The position numbers were made by a program, and so were the translations under genes. This document shows positions 25,819 through 33,940 of a stretch of DNA of 64,000 bases, piece after piece. Positions within the stretch are counted from its first letter, which is position 1. Each line of letters begins with the position of its first letter. The DNA is taken from positions 62,001 to 126,000 of the forward strand of contig NZ_JAMHJQ010000001.1 of NCBI RefSeq assembly GCF_023534745.1. The letters run 5' to 3'. The stretch is from Streptomyces sp. 35G-GA-8 (GTDB lineage Bacteria > Actinomycetota > Actinomycetes > Streptomycetales > Streptomycetaceae). Below the pieces are notes generated by a model. That model ran no database searches, was not told the origin of the DNA, and saw nothing but the letters and a program-made list of their open reading frames with translations.

Positions 25819-27063
25819 CTACGGCTTGTTTGTTCGGGGATGTGCGAGGTCGATGTAGCTGTCGAGCACGACGGTGTCGGCAACCTTCTCCAGACCCCGA
25901 CCGACAATGCGTCTGGGCAGGTACGGCAGGGCCCGCACCGACTGGTTCCGCAGCCACATCCGCGCGTGCGAGTCAGGCATCAGGCCGCCGTCGCCGGATG
26001 CGCGGGCGAATTCCTGGGCGCGGTCGACGAACTCGCGCATCCCCGATTCGTACGCAACGTGGGCCACATGGTGATCGCCCCCGGCTTTGAAGAGTTCGCC
26101 GGCAAGGACGTAGGCGCCGACCAGGGCGAGGCTGGTGCCGATCCCGGACATGGGAGAAGCGCAGAAAGCGGAGTCCCCGACCAGCACGGTGCGGTCGATC
26201 GACCAGGTGTCGACGTGCACTTGCTCAACCCGGTCGAAGTAGAAGTCGGGCGCGTCCCAGATCTTCGACAAGAAACCCGGAACTTCCCACCCGGCGTCCT
26301 TGAAATGGCGAGCGACGATTCGCTTCTGCGCGGCAACGTCACGCCGGTCGAACGCGATCCCGGGGGCGCGGAAGAAGAACCCCGCGAGCGCCCTGCCCGG
26401 TTCGGCCAACGGGCGCAGACCCGCTGTTCTGCCGGGCCGGCCGACGCTACCGGGCATGGTGTACATCAACTGCCAGCCGTCAAGGTCGACATCCGTGGCG
26501 AGGGAGAAGAGAGCGATGAAGGAGTCGAGGTCACGTACGTGGCGGTCCTCAGGGCCGAACGTCAGCCGACGCACGGCGGAATGCACGCCATCCGCCCCCA
26601 CGAGCAGATCGAACCGTCTGGACTCGCCCTTCTCGAACGCGACAGTGACGCCGTGCTCGTCCTGCTGCACGTTGGTGATCGCATTGCCGAAGACATACTC
26701 GACGTCATCGCGGATGGTGTCGTAGAGGATCCGGGCCAAGTCGGTGCGAAGAAGCGCCCACTCGGCAACGGGTCCGCCGGACGGCCCGAATACGTCGGTG
26801 CCCAGCCTCGCCACCGGCTTGCCCTTCTCATTGATGAAGGCCATGCCGCGGGCACCGATCCCGGCGCTTTGGACCTGCGCAACGAGACCCATGCGTTCGA
26901 TCACCTGTCGCGCGGTGCCGCGGATGTCGACCACGTGGCCACCCGTGCGAGGGGCAGGGGCACGTTCCACCACGGTCGGCCGGAACCCGTACCGGCTTAG
27001 CCAGTACGCCAGGGCCGTCCCGGCGATGCCACCCCCTGACACGAGGATGTCCCGATTCTCCAT
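25819..27063 (-). CDS. FAD-dependent monooxygenase (TetX/PHBH-like)
   Basis: 414 residues from the ATG at 27063, which has a GGAGATG ribosome site; the frame runs further but without one. The N-terminal dinucleotide fold is ILVSGGGIAGTALAYWLSRYG, then VVERAPAPRTGGHVVDIRG. DLLVGADGVHSAVRRLTFG is the DG motif and TVLVGDSAFCASPMSGIGTSLALVGAY the GD motif. Class-A flavoprotein monooxygenases hydroxylate aromatic or polycyclic substrates (tetracyclines in TetX). Paired with a VOC protein and divergent from a GntR-TetR regulator, it may serve drug inactivation or catabolism. This pair is intact although its flanks are decayed. Confidence 0.9.
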   Translation of the reverse strand: MENRDILVSGGGIAGTALAYWLSRYGFRPTVVERAPAPRTGGHVVDIRGTARQVIERMGLVAQVQSAGIGARGMAFINEKGKPVARLGTDVFGPSGGPVAEWALLRTDLARILYDTIRDDVEYVFGNAITNVQQDEHGVTVAFEKGESRRFDLLVGADGVHSAVRRLTFGPEDRHVRDLDSFIALFSLATDVDLDGWQLMYTMPGSVGRPGRTAGLRPLAEPGRALAGFFFRAPGIAFDRRDVAAQKRIVARHFKDAGWEVPGFLSKIWDAPDFYFDRVEQVHVDTWSIDRTVLVGDSAFCASPMSGIGTSLALVGAYVLAGELFKAGGDHHVAHVAYESGMREFVDRAQEFARASGDGGLMPDSHARMWLRNQSVRALPYLPRRIVGRGLEKVADTVVLDSYIDLAHPRTNKP

Positions 27064-27084
27064 ACGTCCATCTCCTTCGACCTT

Positions 27085-27126
27085 CAATACGCTGTTACAC
27101 GCACCAGCTCTGCGTACAACGTATTG
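27085..27126. promoter_or_regulatory. 42-bp hyphenated inverted repeat upstream of the FAD monooxygenase
   Basis: CAATACG (27085-27091) and CGTATTG (27120-27126) are the perfect outer arms; the inner GTTACACGCA and TGCGTACAAC pair at eight or more of ten positions. It is 21 bases from the monooxygenase start and in a locally AT-rich patch, fitting an operator over its promoter. Confidence 0.6.
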
Positions 27127-27164
27127 GCCCAGCCTTCCGAAAAGAACGGGCTGATAGACCATAG

Positions 27165-27198
27165 TGAACTAGTGCGGCGACCCAAGTGAACTAGTTCA
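27165..27198. promoter_or_regulatory. Two operator-like sites, TGAACTAGTTCA and TGAACTAGTGCG
   Basis: TGAACTAGTTCA at 27187-27198 is a perfect 12-bp palindrome; TGAACTAGTGCG at 27165-27176 matches its left half plus two more bases, 22 bases apart (two helical turns). They lie between the divergent monooxygenase and regulator genes, about 50-80 bases before the latter. Good candidate sites for the GntR-TetR protein. Confidence 0.7.
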
Positions 27199-27245
27199 AT
27201 ATGCTCTGACATCCTGGATGCGGGCCCAAGTCAACGGAGGATCAC

Positions 27246-28220
27246 GTGCCGTCAGCGCAGGACACCGAACCGCCCTACCGCGTGATCGCCGCGGAGATCC
27301 GCTCCCGGATCGTCAGCGGTGATCTCCGTCCCGGTGACCGAGTGCCGTCCATCCGGGCCATCGCGCAGCGGTGGGGTGTCGCGATCGCGACCGCGACCAA
27401 GGTGACAGCCACCCTGCGTGACGAGGGACTCGTCGAGGCGAATGTCGGTTCCGGCACGGTGGTCAGCCCACAGGCCGGCCGTCAACGGGCACCCTCGGCT
27501 CACGGCGCCACTCCGACCGCACGGGGAGCCGAGACGCCCGACCAGGAGTTGCTACGGCTGCGCATCCTCAGGTCCGCCATCGAACTTGCCGATGCCGATG
27601 GGCTTCAGGCGCTGACGATGCGCCGGCTCGCGGCCACGCTCGACCTCGGGCCGATGTCCCTGTATCGCCACGTCACAGGCAAGGAGGAACTGCTGATGCA
27701 GATGGCCGACCTCGTGTTCGGCGATCTCAGCTTGCCTGAAGAGGGTCCGAAGGGGTGGCGTGCCAAACTCGAACTCGTCGCCCGTCAGCAATGGCGGCTG
27801 TGTCGGCGGCACCTGTGGCTGCCTCACGTCGTCTCGTTCACTCGCCCCGTCCTGGTCCCCAACATGATGGCTCACACGGAATGGACGCTGCGGGCCCTCG
27901 ACGGACTCGATCTCCCCATGGACGTCCGACTTCAAGAAGCGCTCACCCTGCATGCGCTCGTCGTAACCATCGGACTGTCCAAGGCCGACGAGGCCCAGGC
28001 CGAGAGGAACACCGGTATGACATTGAATCGCTGGTCCGAAACTCAGCGGTCCCACCGCCGGGAGCTCCTCGCCGGCGGAAGATTTCCCCTCCTGGCAGCC
28101 ATCTCCGACGACACGGCACCCGACTTGGACGTCCTGTTCGAGTACGGACTGAAACGCCATCTCGACGGCTTCGCCGCACTGGTCGGCGGCCGCGGGGGCA
28201 GCTCCGCTGCGCCGGCGTAG
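27246..28220 (+). CDS. GntR-TetR fusion transcriptional regulator
   Basis: 324 residues from the GTG at 27246, with CGGAGG six bases before. Residues ~12-75 are a GntR winged helix (IRSRIVSGDLRPGDRVPSIRAIAQRWGVAIATATKV and a GSGTVV wing, cited in parts). A Pro/Ala-rich linker follows. Residues ~103-160 are a TetR helix-turn-helix (ALTMRRLAATLDLGPMSLYRHVTGKEEL), then a TetR_C ligand domain. Two DNA-binding domains in one chain is an actinobacterial design; it may read composite sites. It is divergent from the FAD monooxygenase/VOC pair and is their likely repressor. Its stop is just before the convergent NmrA remnant. Confidence 0.92.
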   Translation: MPSAQDTEPPYRVIAAEIRSRIVSGDLRPGDRVPSIRAIAQRWGVAIATATKVTATLRDEGLVEANVGSGTVVSPQAGRQRAPSAHGATPTARGAETPDQELLRLRILRSAIELADADGLQALTMRRLAATLDLGPMSLYRHVTGKEELLMQMADLVFGDLSLPEEGPKGWRAKLELVARQQWRLCRRHLWLPHVVSFTRPVLVPNMMAHTEWTLRALDGLDLPMDVRLQEALTLHALVVTIGLSKADEAQAERNTGMTLNRWSETQRSHRRELLAGGRFPLLAAISDDTAPDLDVLFEYGLKRHLDGFAALVGGRGGSSAAPA

Positions 28221-28230
28221 CCGATTGGTC

Positions 28231-28615
28231 CCCGCACCTCAGCTGCACCGTGCCGGTGTGCCGGTCGTCCAACAAGCAGCCCGACGCGACCTCGGCGATG
28301 TCCGCCGGGTCAATGACCGGCACCCCGACGTCACCGAAGGGCGCTGCGACGACCCGCCGCGCGCGAATGGACTCGGCCCACCACAGGATGTTGGGGGCGA
28401 AGCCGCCCGGCCGTAGGACGGCCCACTCCGCACCGGACTCCCGCAGGGCGTCCTCCACCGCACGCAACGCGATCCGTGTCGGGCCGAACGGCCTGGTCGC
28501 CACGCCCTGCGAAGACAGCAGGACGATCCGGCGGAGCCCCCTGCTGCCCCGCCTCGACCAGCGCCCCCGTCAGCGGAAGCCCCACGTTCCTGGTGGCCCC
28601 GGTCACGAGGTCCAG
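28231..28615 (-). pseudogene. NmrA/NAD(P)H-binding protein remnant with internal deletion
   Basis: Near 28609-28540 the minus strand reads LVTGATRNVGLPLTGALVEAG, the Rossmann start of NmrA-like proteins. From about 28545 a different frame reads RRIVLLSSQG, then TRPFGPTRIALRAVEDALRE, SGAEWAVLRPGGFAPNILWW and VGVPVIDPADIAEVASGCLL, the middle of the same family. Roughly 75 residues between them are missing and the C-terminal third is cut off near the end of the GntR-TetR gene. No start codon fits. The gene is dead. Confidence 0.75.
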
Positions 28616-28908
28616 CCGACGGCACCGACCCAAGTCACCTACGGGTTCACGGAGTTCGGCCGGGGCGTCGGCGCACCGCTGAAGGAGCTGTTCGACCGGA
28701 TCACACGGCGGCTGCCGCCACGCGACTCGGCATGGCGCGGTACGGCCCGACCCGCGAACCGCCTGTCGGGGCGTCGGCAAGGGCGCGGCGCCGGTCCGGT
28801 CGGCGGGTTCTGCCGCCGCCTTCGCGTCACCGCCCCGTGCATCCGTACGGCATCATCCAAGGTGAACGGATGGAAAGACGTGGGGGCGTCCGGGTGCTGG
28901 GTGGCCGG

Positions 28909-29290
28909 TCATTCCTGTGCGTCGCGAACCAGAAGTGCGATCTGTACCCGGTTTTCGACCGCCAGCTTGGCGAACAGGTTGCCTGTGTGCGCCTTGACGG
29001 TCGCGATGCCGATGTGCAGCCGCTCCGCGATCTCCGGGTTGCCAAGACCGTCCGCGATGACCCGGGCCGTGTCGAGTTCTCGTTCGGACAGCGCGGACAG
29101 CTGTTGCCGCGCGGCTTCCGGGACGGGCGGCGGGCCTCGGAGGACTGCGGCCCGGTGGCCGCGGCGATCACTCGTGCCGTGACCGCCGGGGACAGCGGCG
29201 TCGGCCGGGTGAGGAGTTCCCGGGTCGCGCTGAGGCCGTCACGGCCGGGCATCCGGATGTCCATCAGGACGGACGTCCGGTCGCTGCTCG
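28909..29290 (-). pseudogene. NarL/LuxR-type response regulator remnant
   Basis: Pieces of one regulator appear in order but in different frames. VLMDIRMPGRDGLSATRELL is the phosphorylation-site strand of a receiver domain. TPLSPAVTARVIAAATG is the linker; ~60 receiver residues between them are lost. QLSALSERELDTARVIADGL, GNPEIAERLHIGIATVKAHT and GNLFAKLAVENRVQIALLVR are a full LuxR HTH ending at the stop at 28909-28911. The first ~55 receiver residues are missing and the histidine kinase end runs directly into it. Confidence 0.78.
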
Positions 29291-29964
29291 TCCACCATGG
29301 TGATCGCGGCGTCCCCGTCGGGTGTCGGGTGATGGCTGAGCTTTCCGCCGGCGAGGGTGATGCGTTCGGCGAGGCCGAGCAGGCCGAATCCAGATGCCGG
29401 CGGTTGAGTGGTCGTCGTGGTGACCGGGGTGTTGTGGACGAGTACGTGCATCTCGTCGCCGACTGTTCCTTCGACGGTGATGTGTACGGGGGCGCCTGGG
29501 GCGTGTTTGGCGGCGTTGGTCAGTCCTTCCTGGATGACCCGGTAGCAGGTTCGTCCCACGACCTCGGACGGTTCTCCCGTCACCGTGTTGGTGAGCGTGA
29601 CCTCCAGTCCGGAAGTACGGGCGTCGGCCACCGGCTCCGGGATGCGGTCGAGGGAGGGCTGGGGCGGTTCCGGGCGGCCCGGGGCGGCGCGGAGCACACC
29701 GAGGACGTCTCGTAGTTCTTCCAGCGCCTGGTGGGAGCCGTCGGCGATGCCACGGATCAGCCTATGGTTCTGCTCGGCGGGCAGGTCGCCGCGGTGGTCC
29801 AGTACCCCGGCCTGCATGGCGACCAGGGAGATCCGGTGCGCGAGCACATCGTGCGTCTCCCGGGCGATACGGTTCCGTTCCTGGGCCCGTGCCTGCGCTT
29901 CCCGTGCGGTCTGTTCCCGCTCCGCGCCCTCTGCCCACTCCCGCAAGGACCGCACCTCGACGCG
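29274..29964 (-). pseudogene. Histidine kinase remnant (HisKA_3 type), 5' truncated
   Basis: The open frame shows the cytosolic half of a NarX/DesK-like kinase: ERNRIARETHDVLAHRISLV with the phospho-acceptor His, HQALEELRDVLGVLR, VGRTCYRVIQEGLTNAAKHA (N box) and GFGLLGLAERITLAGG (G box). The membrane sensor part that should precede it is gone; upstream lie only the 23-bp element and the tRNA terminator. At the other end the frame continues into receiver-domain sequence of the response regulator through a frameshift, so the kinase end and regulator start have been deleted together. Confidence 0.78.
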
Positions 29965-30021
29965 CCGCGCGCCGATGGCCTCGCCGTCCAGCGCGCCCCC
30001 GGACACCGCCGCTAGACCGGC

Positions 30022-30044
30022 TGGTCCCCAACCGGTCCCCAAGA
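30022..30044. repeat. Copy 2 of the 23-bp element, next to tRNA-Pro
   Basis: Same element as at 24995-25017 with one T-to-C change. It sits between the truncated kinase and the terminator hairpin of tRNA-Pro, at the 3' side of the tRNA, where integrases usually lie in tRNA-inserted elements. Confidence 0.7.
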
Positions 30045-30053
30045 GACACGGAA

Positions 30054-30083
30054 AGGCGGTACCGGATTTCTCCGATACCGCCT
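30054..30083 (-). terminator. Terminator hairpin of tRNA-Pro
   Basis: AGGCGGTACCGGA (30054-30066) and TCCGATACCGCCT (30071-30083) pair over 13 positions with one mismatch/wobble and a TTTC loop. On the minus strand it starts 21 bases after the tRNA 3' end. Confidence 0.75.
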
Positions 30084-30103
30084 ACGACCTGCGAAAACAC
30101 AAG

Positions 30104-30177
<74 letters not shown>

Positions 30178-30327
30178 ATGCCCGTCTGACCTGGGGTTTC
30201 CCCGGTCCGAACGCGCATGAGAACAATACCGCACTCGGACCTGTGGTCACGAATCGCTTTCCGGGCGTCGCTTCCCGGGCAGATCGGGCTTGACCTCAAG
30301 CGTGGTTGAAGTTGCACCGTGGATCGC

Positions 30328-31029
30328 ATGACGACGACAGAGATGACCTCCGCAGCGGGATACGAGGATCTGGACCGGCTGCTGGCCCTCATGACGGGGG
30401 ACGAGAAGCACGGGCCGGCGGCGACCTCCACGCTGGACGCCCTGTGGGTGCTGTACGACCGGGTCCTGCGTGTGTCGCCCGGGACCGTCGACGCGCCGGA
30501 GCGGGATCGGTTCCTGCTCTCGAAGGGGCACGGGCCGATGGCGTACTACGCGGTCCTCGCCGCCAAGGGCTTCCTCGCCGAGGAGACGCTGCCCGGCTTC
30601 GGCTCGTACGACTCGCCGCTCGGGCATCACCCCGACCGGACGCTGATCCCGGGCGTCGAGATCGGCAGCGGTTCGCTCGGGCACGGGCTGCCGCTCGCCG
30701 TGGGCAGTGTGCTCGGGCTCCGGGCCCAGGGGCTCACCGATCCGCGGGTATGGGTGCTGATCGGCGACGCGGAGCTGGACGAGGGCAGCAATCACGAGGC
30801 GCTCGCGTACGCGGGTCCGGCGGGACTCGATCAGCTCCACGCACTGGTGATCGACAACGCGTCCGCGACCTACGGCTGGCCGGGCGGCATCGCGTCGCGG
30901 TTCGAGGCGGCCGGCTGGTCGGCCGAGACCGTCGACGGCCGGGACCACGAGGCGCTGTACGCGGCCTTCACCGCGCCGCACCCCGGCCGGCCCCGGGCGG
31001 TCGTGGCCCGTGTCGAAGCCAAGTCCTGA
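30328..31029 (+). CDS. Transketolase-like protein, N-terminal (TPP-binding) half
   Basis: 233 residues from the ATG at 30328; GTG 30319 or ATG 30343 are alternatives since no ribosome site is decisive. Landmarks: DRFLLSKGHGPMAYYAVLAA, EIGSGSLGHGLPLAVGSVLG, and LIGDAELDEGSNHEALAYAG...VIDNASA, the GDG-to-N thiamine diphosphate motif (here GDA...N). The partner with the pyrimidine-binding and C-terminal domains is the next gene, 99 bases on. Split transketolases of this kind occur in secondary metabolism and unusual sugar pathways; the exact donor and acceptor are unknown. Confidence 0.88.
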   Translation: MTTTEMTSAAGYEDLDRLLALMTGDEKHGPAATSTLDALWVLYDRVLRVSPGTVDAPERDRFLLSKGHGPMAYYAVLAAKGFLAEETLPGFGSYDSPLGHHPDRTLIPGVEIGSGSLGHGLPLAVGSVLGLRAQGLTDPRVWVLIGDAELDEGSNHEALAYAGPAGLDQLHALVIDNASATYGWPGGIASRFEAAGWSAETVDGRDHEALYAAFTAPHPGRPRAVVARVEAKS

Positions 31030-31128
31030 CCGCCTCCGCCGCGCCACCGCCACGTACGAGCGCCGAAACCACCCGCGGGCTCCGGCCGCCGGCACCCGCC
31101 GACGCACCCATCAAGAGGGGTTTTTCCC

Positions 31129-32031
31129 ATGGACACCATGCGCGACCGCTTCATCTCCACCACCTCCCGGCTGCTGGACGACGACCCACGGCTCGCCGTC
31201 GTCCTCGCCGAGATCAGCCAGGACGGCTTCGACGCCGCGCAGCGACGCCATCCCGATCGCGTGATCAATGTCGGGATCCGTGAACAGCTGCTGGTCGGGG
31301 TGGGCGGCGGACTTGCGCTCGCCGGGCTGCGGCCGATCGTGCACACCTTCGCCAGCTTCCTGGTCGAGCGGCCCTTCGAGCAGGTCAAGCTCGACTTCGG
31401 GCATCAGGGCGTGAGCGGCGTACTTGTCAGCGCGGGGGCCTCGTACGACTGGCCCGCCGGTGGCTTCACCCATATGGCGCCCGGCGATGTCGCGCTGATG
31501 GACACGCTCGACGGCTGGGCGGTGCACGTACCCGGCCATCCCGACGAGGCCGAGGCCCTGCTGCGGCGCGCCGCCGCCGGGGACGGACGGGATTACGTCC
31601 GGCTGTCCCTGCAGAGCAACGAGCGGGCACGGCCGGTGACCAGCGGTGGATTCAGCACCGTGCGCGAGGGGCGCGCCGGCGTGGTGGTTGCCGTCGGGCC
31701 GATGCTGGACAACGTACTGGCGGCCACGGAGGGGCTGGATACGACGGTGCTGTACGCGACGACCGTGCGGCCCTTCGACGGAGCGGCGCTGCGCCGGGCC
31801 GTCGCGGGCGGGGACACGGCGGATGTCGTGGTCGTCGAGCCGTATCTCGTCGGCACCTCGACGGCCGCGGCCAACGACGCGCTGTCCGAGACCCCGCACC
31901 GGGTGCTCGGGCTCGGTGTGGCCCGGCGCGAGCTGCGCCGTTACGGACAGCTGGAAGAGCATGTGGCGGGGCAGGGTCTCGACGCCGCGTCCCTGCGGGA
32001 GCGGATCTCGGGGTTCCTGACGCTTACGTGA
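31129..32031 (+). CDS. Transketolase-like protein, C-terminal half
   Basis: 300 residues from the ATG at 31129, behind AGAGGGG. The pyrimidine-binding part shows RVINVGIREQLLVGVGGGLALAG with the catalytic Glu of GIREQ, then PIVHTFASFLVERPFEQVK and ASYDWPAGGFTHMAPGDVAL. The C-terminal domain begins GRAGVVVAVGPMLDNVLAA. Together with the previous gene this gives a complete transketolase/DXS-type enzyme split into two subunits. No neighbour points to the pathway. Confidence 0.9.
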   Translation: MDTMRDRFISTTSRLLDDDPRLAVVLAEISQDGFDAAQRRHPDRVINVGIREQLLVGVGGGLALAGLRPIVHTFASFLVERPFEQVKLDFGHQGVSGVLVSAGASYDWPAGGFTHMAPGDVALMDTLDGWAVHVPGHPDEAEALLRRAAAGDGRDYVRLSLQSNERARPVTSGGFSTVREGRAGVVVAVGPMLDNVLAATEGLDTTVLYATTVRPFDGAALRRAVAGGDTADVVVVEPYLVGTSTAAANDALSETPHRVLGLGVARRELRRYGQLEEHVAGQGLDAASLRERISGFLTLT

Positions 32032-32090
32032 GGGGTCCGAAAGGGTTCCTCGGTGAGACGGTTCGTGGGTGAGGGTTGGTAGGTGAGGCG

Positions 32091-32136
32091 TTCCCAAGCG
32101 AACCTCTCGGGGTTTTCCCAAGCGGTCCTCTCGGGG
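32091..32136. repeat. 22-bp imperfect direct repeat
   Basis: TTCCCAAGCG-N2-CCTCTCGGGG occurs at 32091-32112 and 32115-32136, differing at two positions. It lies in the 245-base gap after the transketolase C-half gene. No coding sequence or clear regulatory role is visible there. Confidence 0.6.
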
Positions 32137-32276
32137 GCGGGCTCCCCGGAGCGCGTCGTCGGGCCGCACGAGGGAACCTGGAGGGGACCGGGGCCCTCGA
32201 TGCGGAGACACACCCGCGTCGAAGGCCCCGCGGAAGATGTACGGAGCGCGGAAGACGTACAGAAGTGGAGCCTGCC

Positions 32277-32789
32277 ATGACCGCGAGCGGTGATCTGCTC
32301 ATCGACGCCTTCGGCCGTATCCGCGAGGAGGTCCATGAGGCGGTGGACGGCCTCTCCCCGGATGAGCTGGCGGTACGGCTGGACGACGGGGCGAATTCGA
32401 TCGCCTGGCTGATCTGGCATCTCACCCGGATCCAGGACGATCACATCGCCGACGCGGCCGGTACGCAGGAGGTGTGGATCGCGCAGGAGTGGTCGGAGAG
32501 GTTCGAGCTGCCTTTCTCGCGCCGCTCCACCGGATACGGTCACTCCGCCAAGGACGTGGCCTCGCTCGGCGGGATCTCCGGGGAACTGCTCGTCGAGTAC
32601 CACGATGCCGTGCACGAGCGGACGGCGAAGTTCCTCGGCACGCTCAAGGACGCGGACCTCGGCCGGGTCGTCGACGACGCGTGGACCCCGGCCGTCACTC
32701 TCGGCGTACGGCTGGTCAGCGTCATCTCCGACGATCTTCAGCATGTCGGGCAGGCCGCGTTCATCCGGGGGTGGCTGGAGCGGCCCTGA
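32277..32789 (+). CDS. DinB-family protein (DUF664, mycothiol-transferase-like)
   Basis: 170 residues from the ATG at 32277. A four-helix DinB fold is indicated by LIDAFGRIREEVHEAVDGLS, then SIAWLIWHLTRIQDDHIAD with the metal His (WHLTR) and SVISDDLQHVGQAAFIRGWL with the second His pair region (QHVGQ). This pattern is that of DUF664 members, some of which use mycothiol, the actinobacterial thiol, in S-transfer or isomerisation. No substrate is evident. It stands alone between the transketolase pair and the convergent LysR gene. Confidence 0.85.
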   Translation: MTASGDLLIDAFGRIREEVHEAVDGLSPDELAVRLDDGANSIAWLIWHLTRIQDDHIADAAGTQEVWIAQEWSERFELPFSRRSTGYGHSAKDVASLGGISGELLVEYHDAVHERTAKFLGTLKDADLGRVVDDAWTPAVTLGVRLVSVISDDLQHVGQAAFIRGWLERP

Positions 32790-32856
32790 GCCGTGCGGGC
32801 GTCTGCTGTCCGGTTCTGTCCGGGACGACGCATCCAGGTCAGACGACCCGTCCAGG

Positions 32857-33771
32857 TCAGGGGGTGCCGGGTCCGGCGGCGGTGCACGCCCCGGCGCGGG
32901 TCAGATACGACAGCACCTCCCGGGCGGCCGGGCCCGTGCGCTGGTTCTCGGGAACGGCCGCCGAGACTTCCCAGAGGTGATCTTCCGCACCGGCCAGCGG
33001 TATGGTCCGCAGCGCCGCGGCCTGCTCCTTGCGCGCGATGGGGCGAGGCACCACCGCGATGCCCAGACCGTGCCCGACCAGCTCGATCAGACTGTGCACG
33101 TCATTGACCTCCAGGGCGACCCGCCGCTCGATGCGGGCGGCGGCGAAGGCCCGGTCGGTGAGGCCGCGAGCACCCCAGTCCTCGTGGAAGTCGACAAAGA
33201 CCTCGTTGCCCAGCTCGGCCCATTCGGCCTTCTCCGACCCGGCCAGCGGATGATCGGGGTGGCAGAGCAGCACCATCGGCTCGCTGGCCAGGGGCACCAG
33301 TCGTACCCCCTCGGGCACGGCCCCGGACACGGCGACGAAGGCCAGGTCGAGCCGTCCGTCCGCGACGTCCTCCACGAGCGAGGCCGAGCCCGCCTGCCGC
33401 AGCCGCACCTCGACCTCGGGGTGCTCCGACCGGAAGCGGGCGAGCAGGCCCGGGACATGTACGCCCGTGACGCACTGTTCGGTGCCTACGGAGAGGGTGC
33501 CGCGCAGCAGCCCCTGCACCGCCGCGACCGCCTCACGGCCCGCCCGTACGCTCGCCAGCGCGCGTGCCGCCTCCACGAGCAGGGCCTCGCCGGCGCCGGT
33601 CAGCTCGACCCTGCGGGTGGAGCGCACGAAGAGCCGGGCGCCCAGCTCACGTTCCAGGGCCCGGACGGAGGCCGACAATCCCGACTGCGAGACCATCAGC
33701 CGCTGGGCGGCGCGGGTGAAGTGGCGCTCTTCCGCGACGGCGACGAAGTATTCGAGATGTCGGAGTTCCAC
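32857..33771 (-). CDS. LysR-family regulator
   Basis: 304 residues from the GTG at 33771 (VELRHLEYF start); the frame extends 21 codons further without support. The N-terminal HTH is ELRHLEYFVAVAEERHFTRA then AAQRLMVSQSGLSASVRALE and RELGARLFVRSTRRVELTGAG, the standard LysR layout. The remainder is a periplasmic-binding-like effector domain. It is divergent from the aldo/keto reductase gene, with an ATTGAG-N11-CTCAAT dyad between, so that gene is its probable target. Confidence 0.92.
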   Translation of the reverse strand: MELRHLEYFVAVAEERHFTRAAQRLMVSQSGLSASVRALERELGARLFVRSTRRVELTGAGEALLVEAARALASVRAGREAVAAVQGLLRGTLSVGTEQCVTGVHVPGLLARFRSEHPEVEVRLRQAGSASLVEDVADGRLDLAFVAVSGAVPEGVRLVPLASEPMVLLCHPDHPLAGSEKAEWAELGNEVFVDFHEDWGARGLTDRAFAAARIERRVALEVNDVHSLIELVGHGLGIAVVPRPIARKEQAAALRTIPLAGAEDHLWEVSAAVPENQRTGPAAREVLSYLTRAGACTAAGPGTP

Positions 33772-33816
33772 GGCATACGAGCCTAATCGCACGGGGCGGC
33801 ACGGCGGGCAGGCTCG

Positions 33817-33839
33817 ATTGAGAAGCCCCATCACTCAAT
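33817..33839. promoter_or_regulatory. ATTGAG-N11-CTCAAT dyad, LysR-type site
   Basis: ATTGAG (33817-33822) and CTCAAT (33834-33839) flank 11 bases, matching the T-N11-A geometry of LysR boxes. It lies 46 bases upstream of the LysR start in the divergent gap and about 100 bases before the aldo/keto reductase. Confidence 0.6.
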
Positions 33840-33940
33840 GCGTTCGGTTTCTTCTATTGGACGTCTCACGGGTCGAGGGCAAAGCTGGAGAGAGTCCGCC
33901 GGAACCGGCGGGCATCGCAGCAGGAAGGGTGTTCCCCACC

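Noticed and set aside
24995-30044. The 23-bp repeats as exact attL/attR sites of an integrated element
   Set aside because: They are not copies of the tRNA 3' end, and each is itself a tandem of TGGTCCCCAA; they more likely mark related gene ends than the recombination core.
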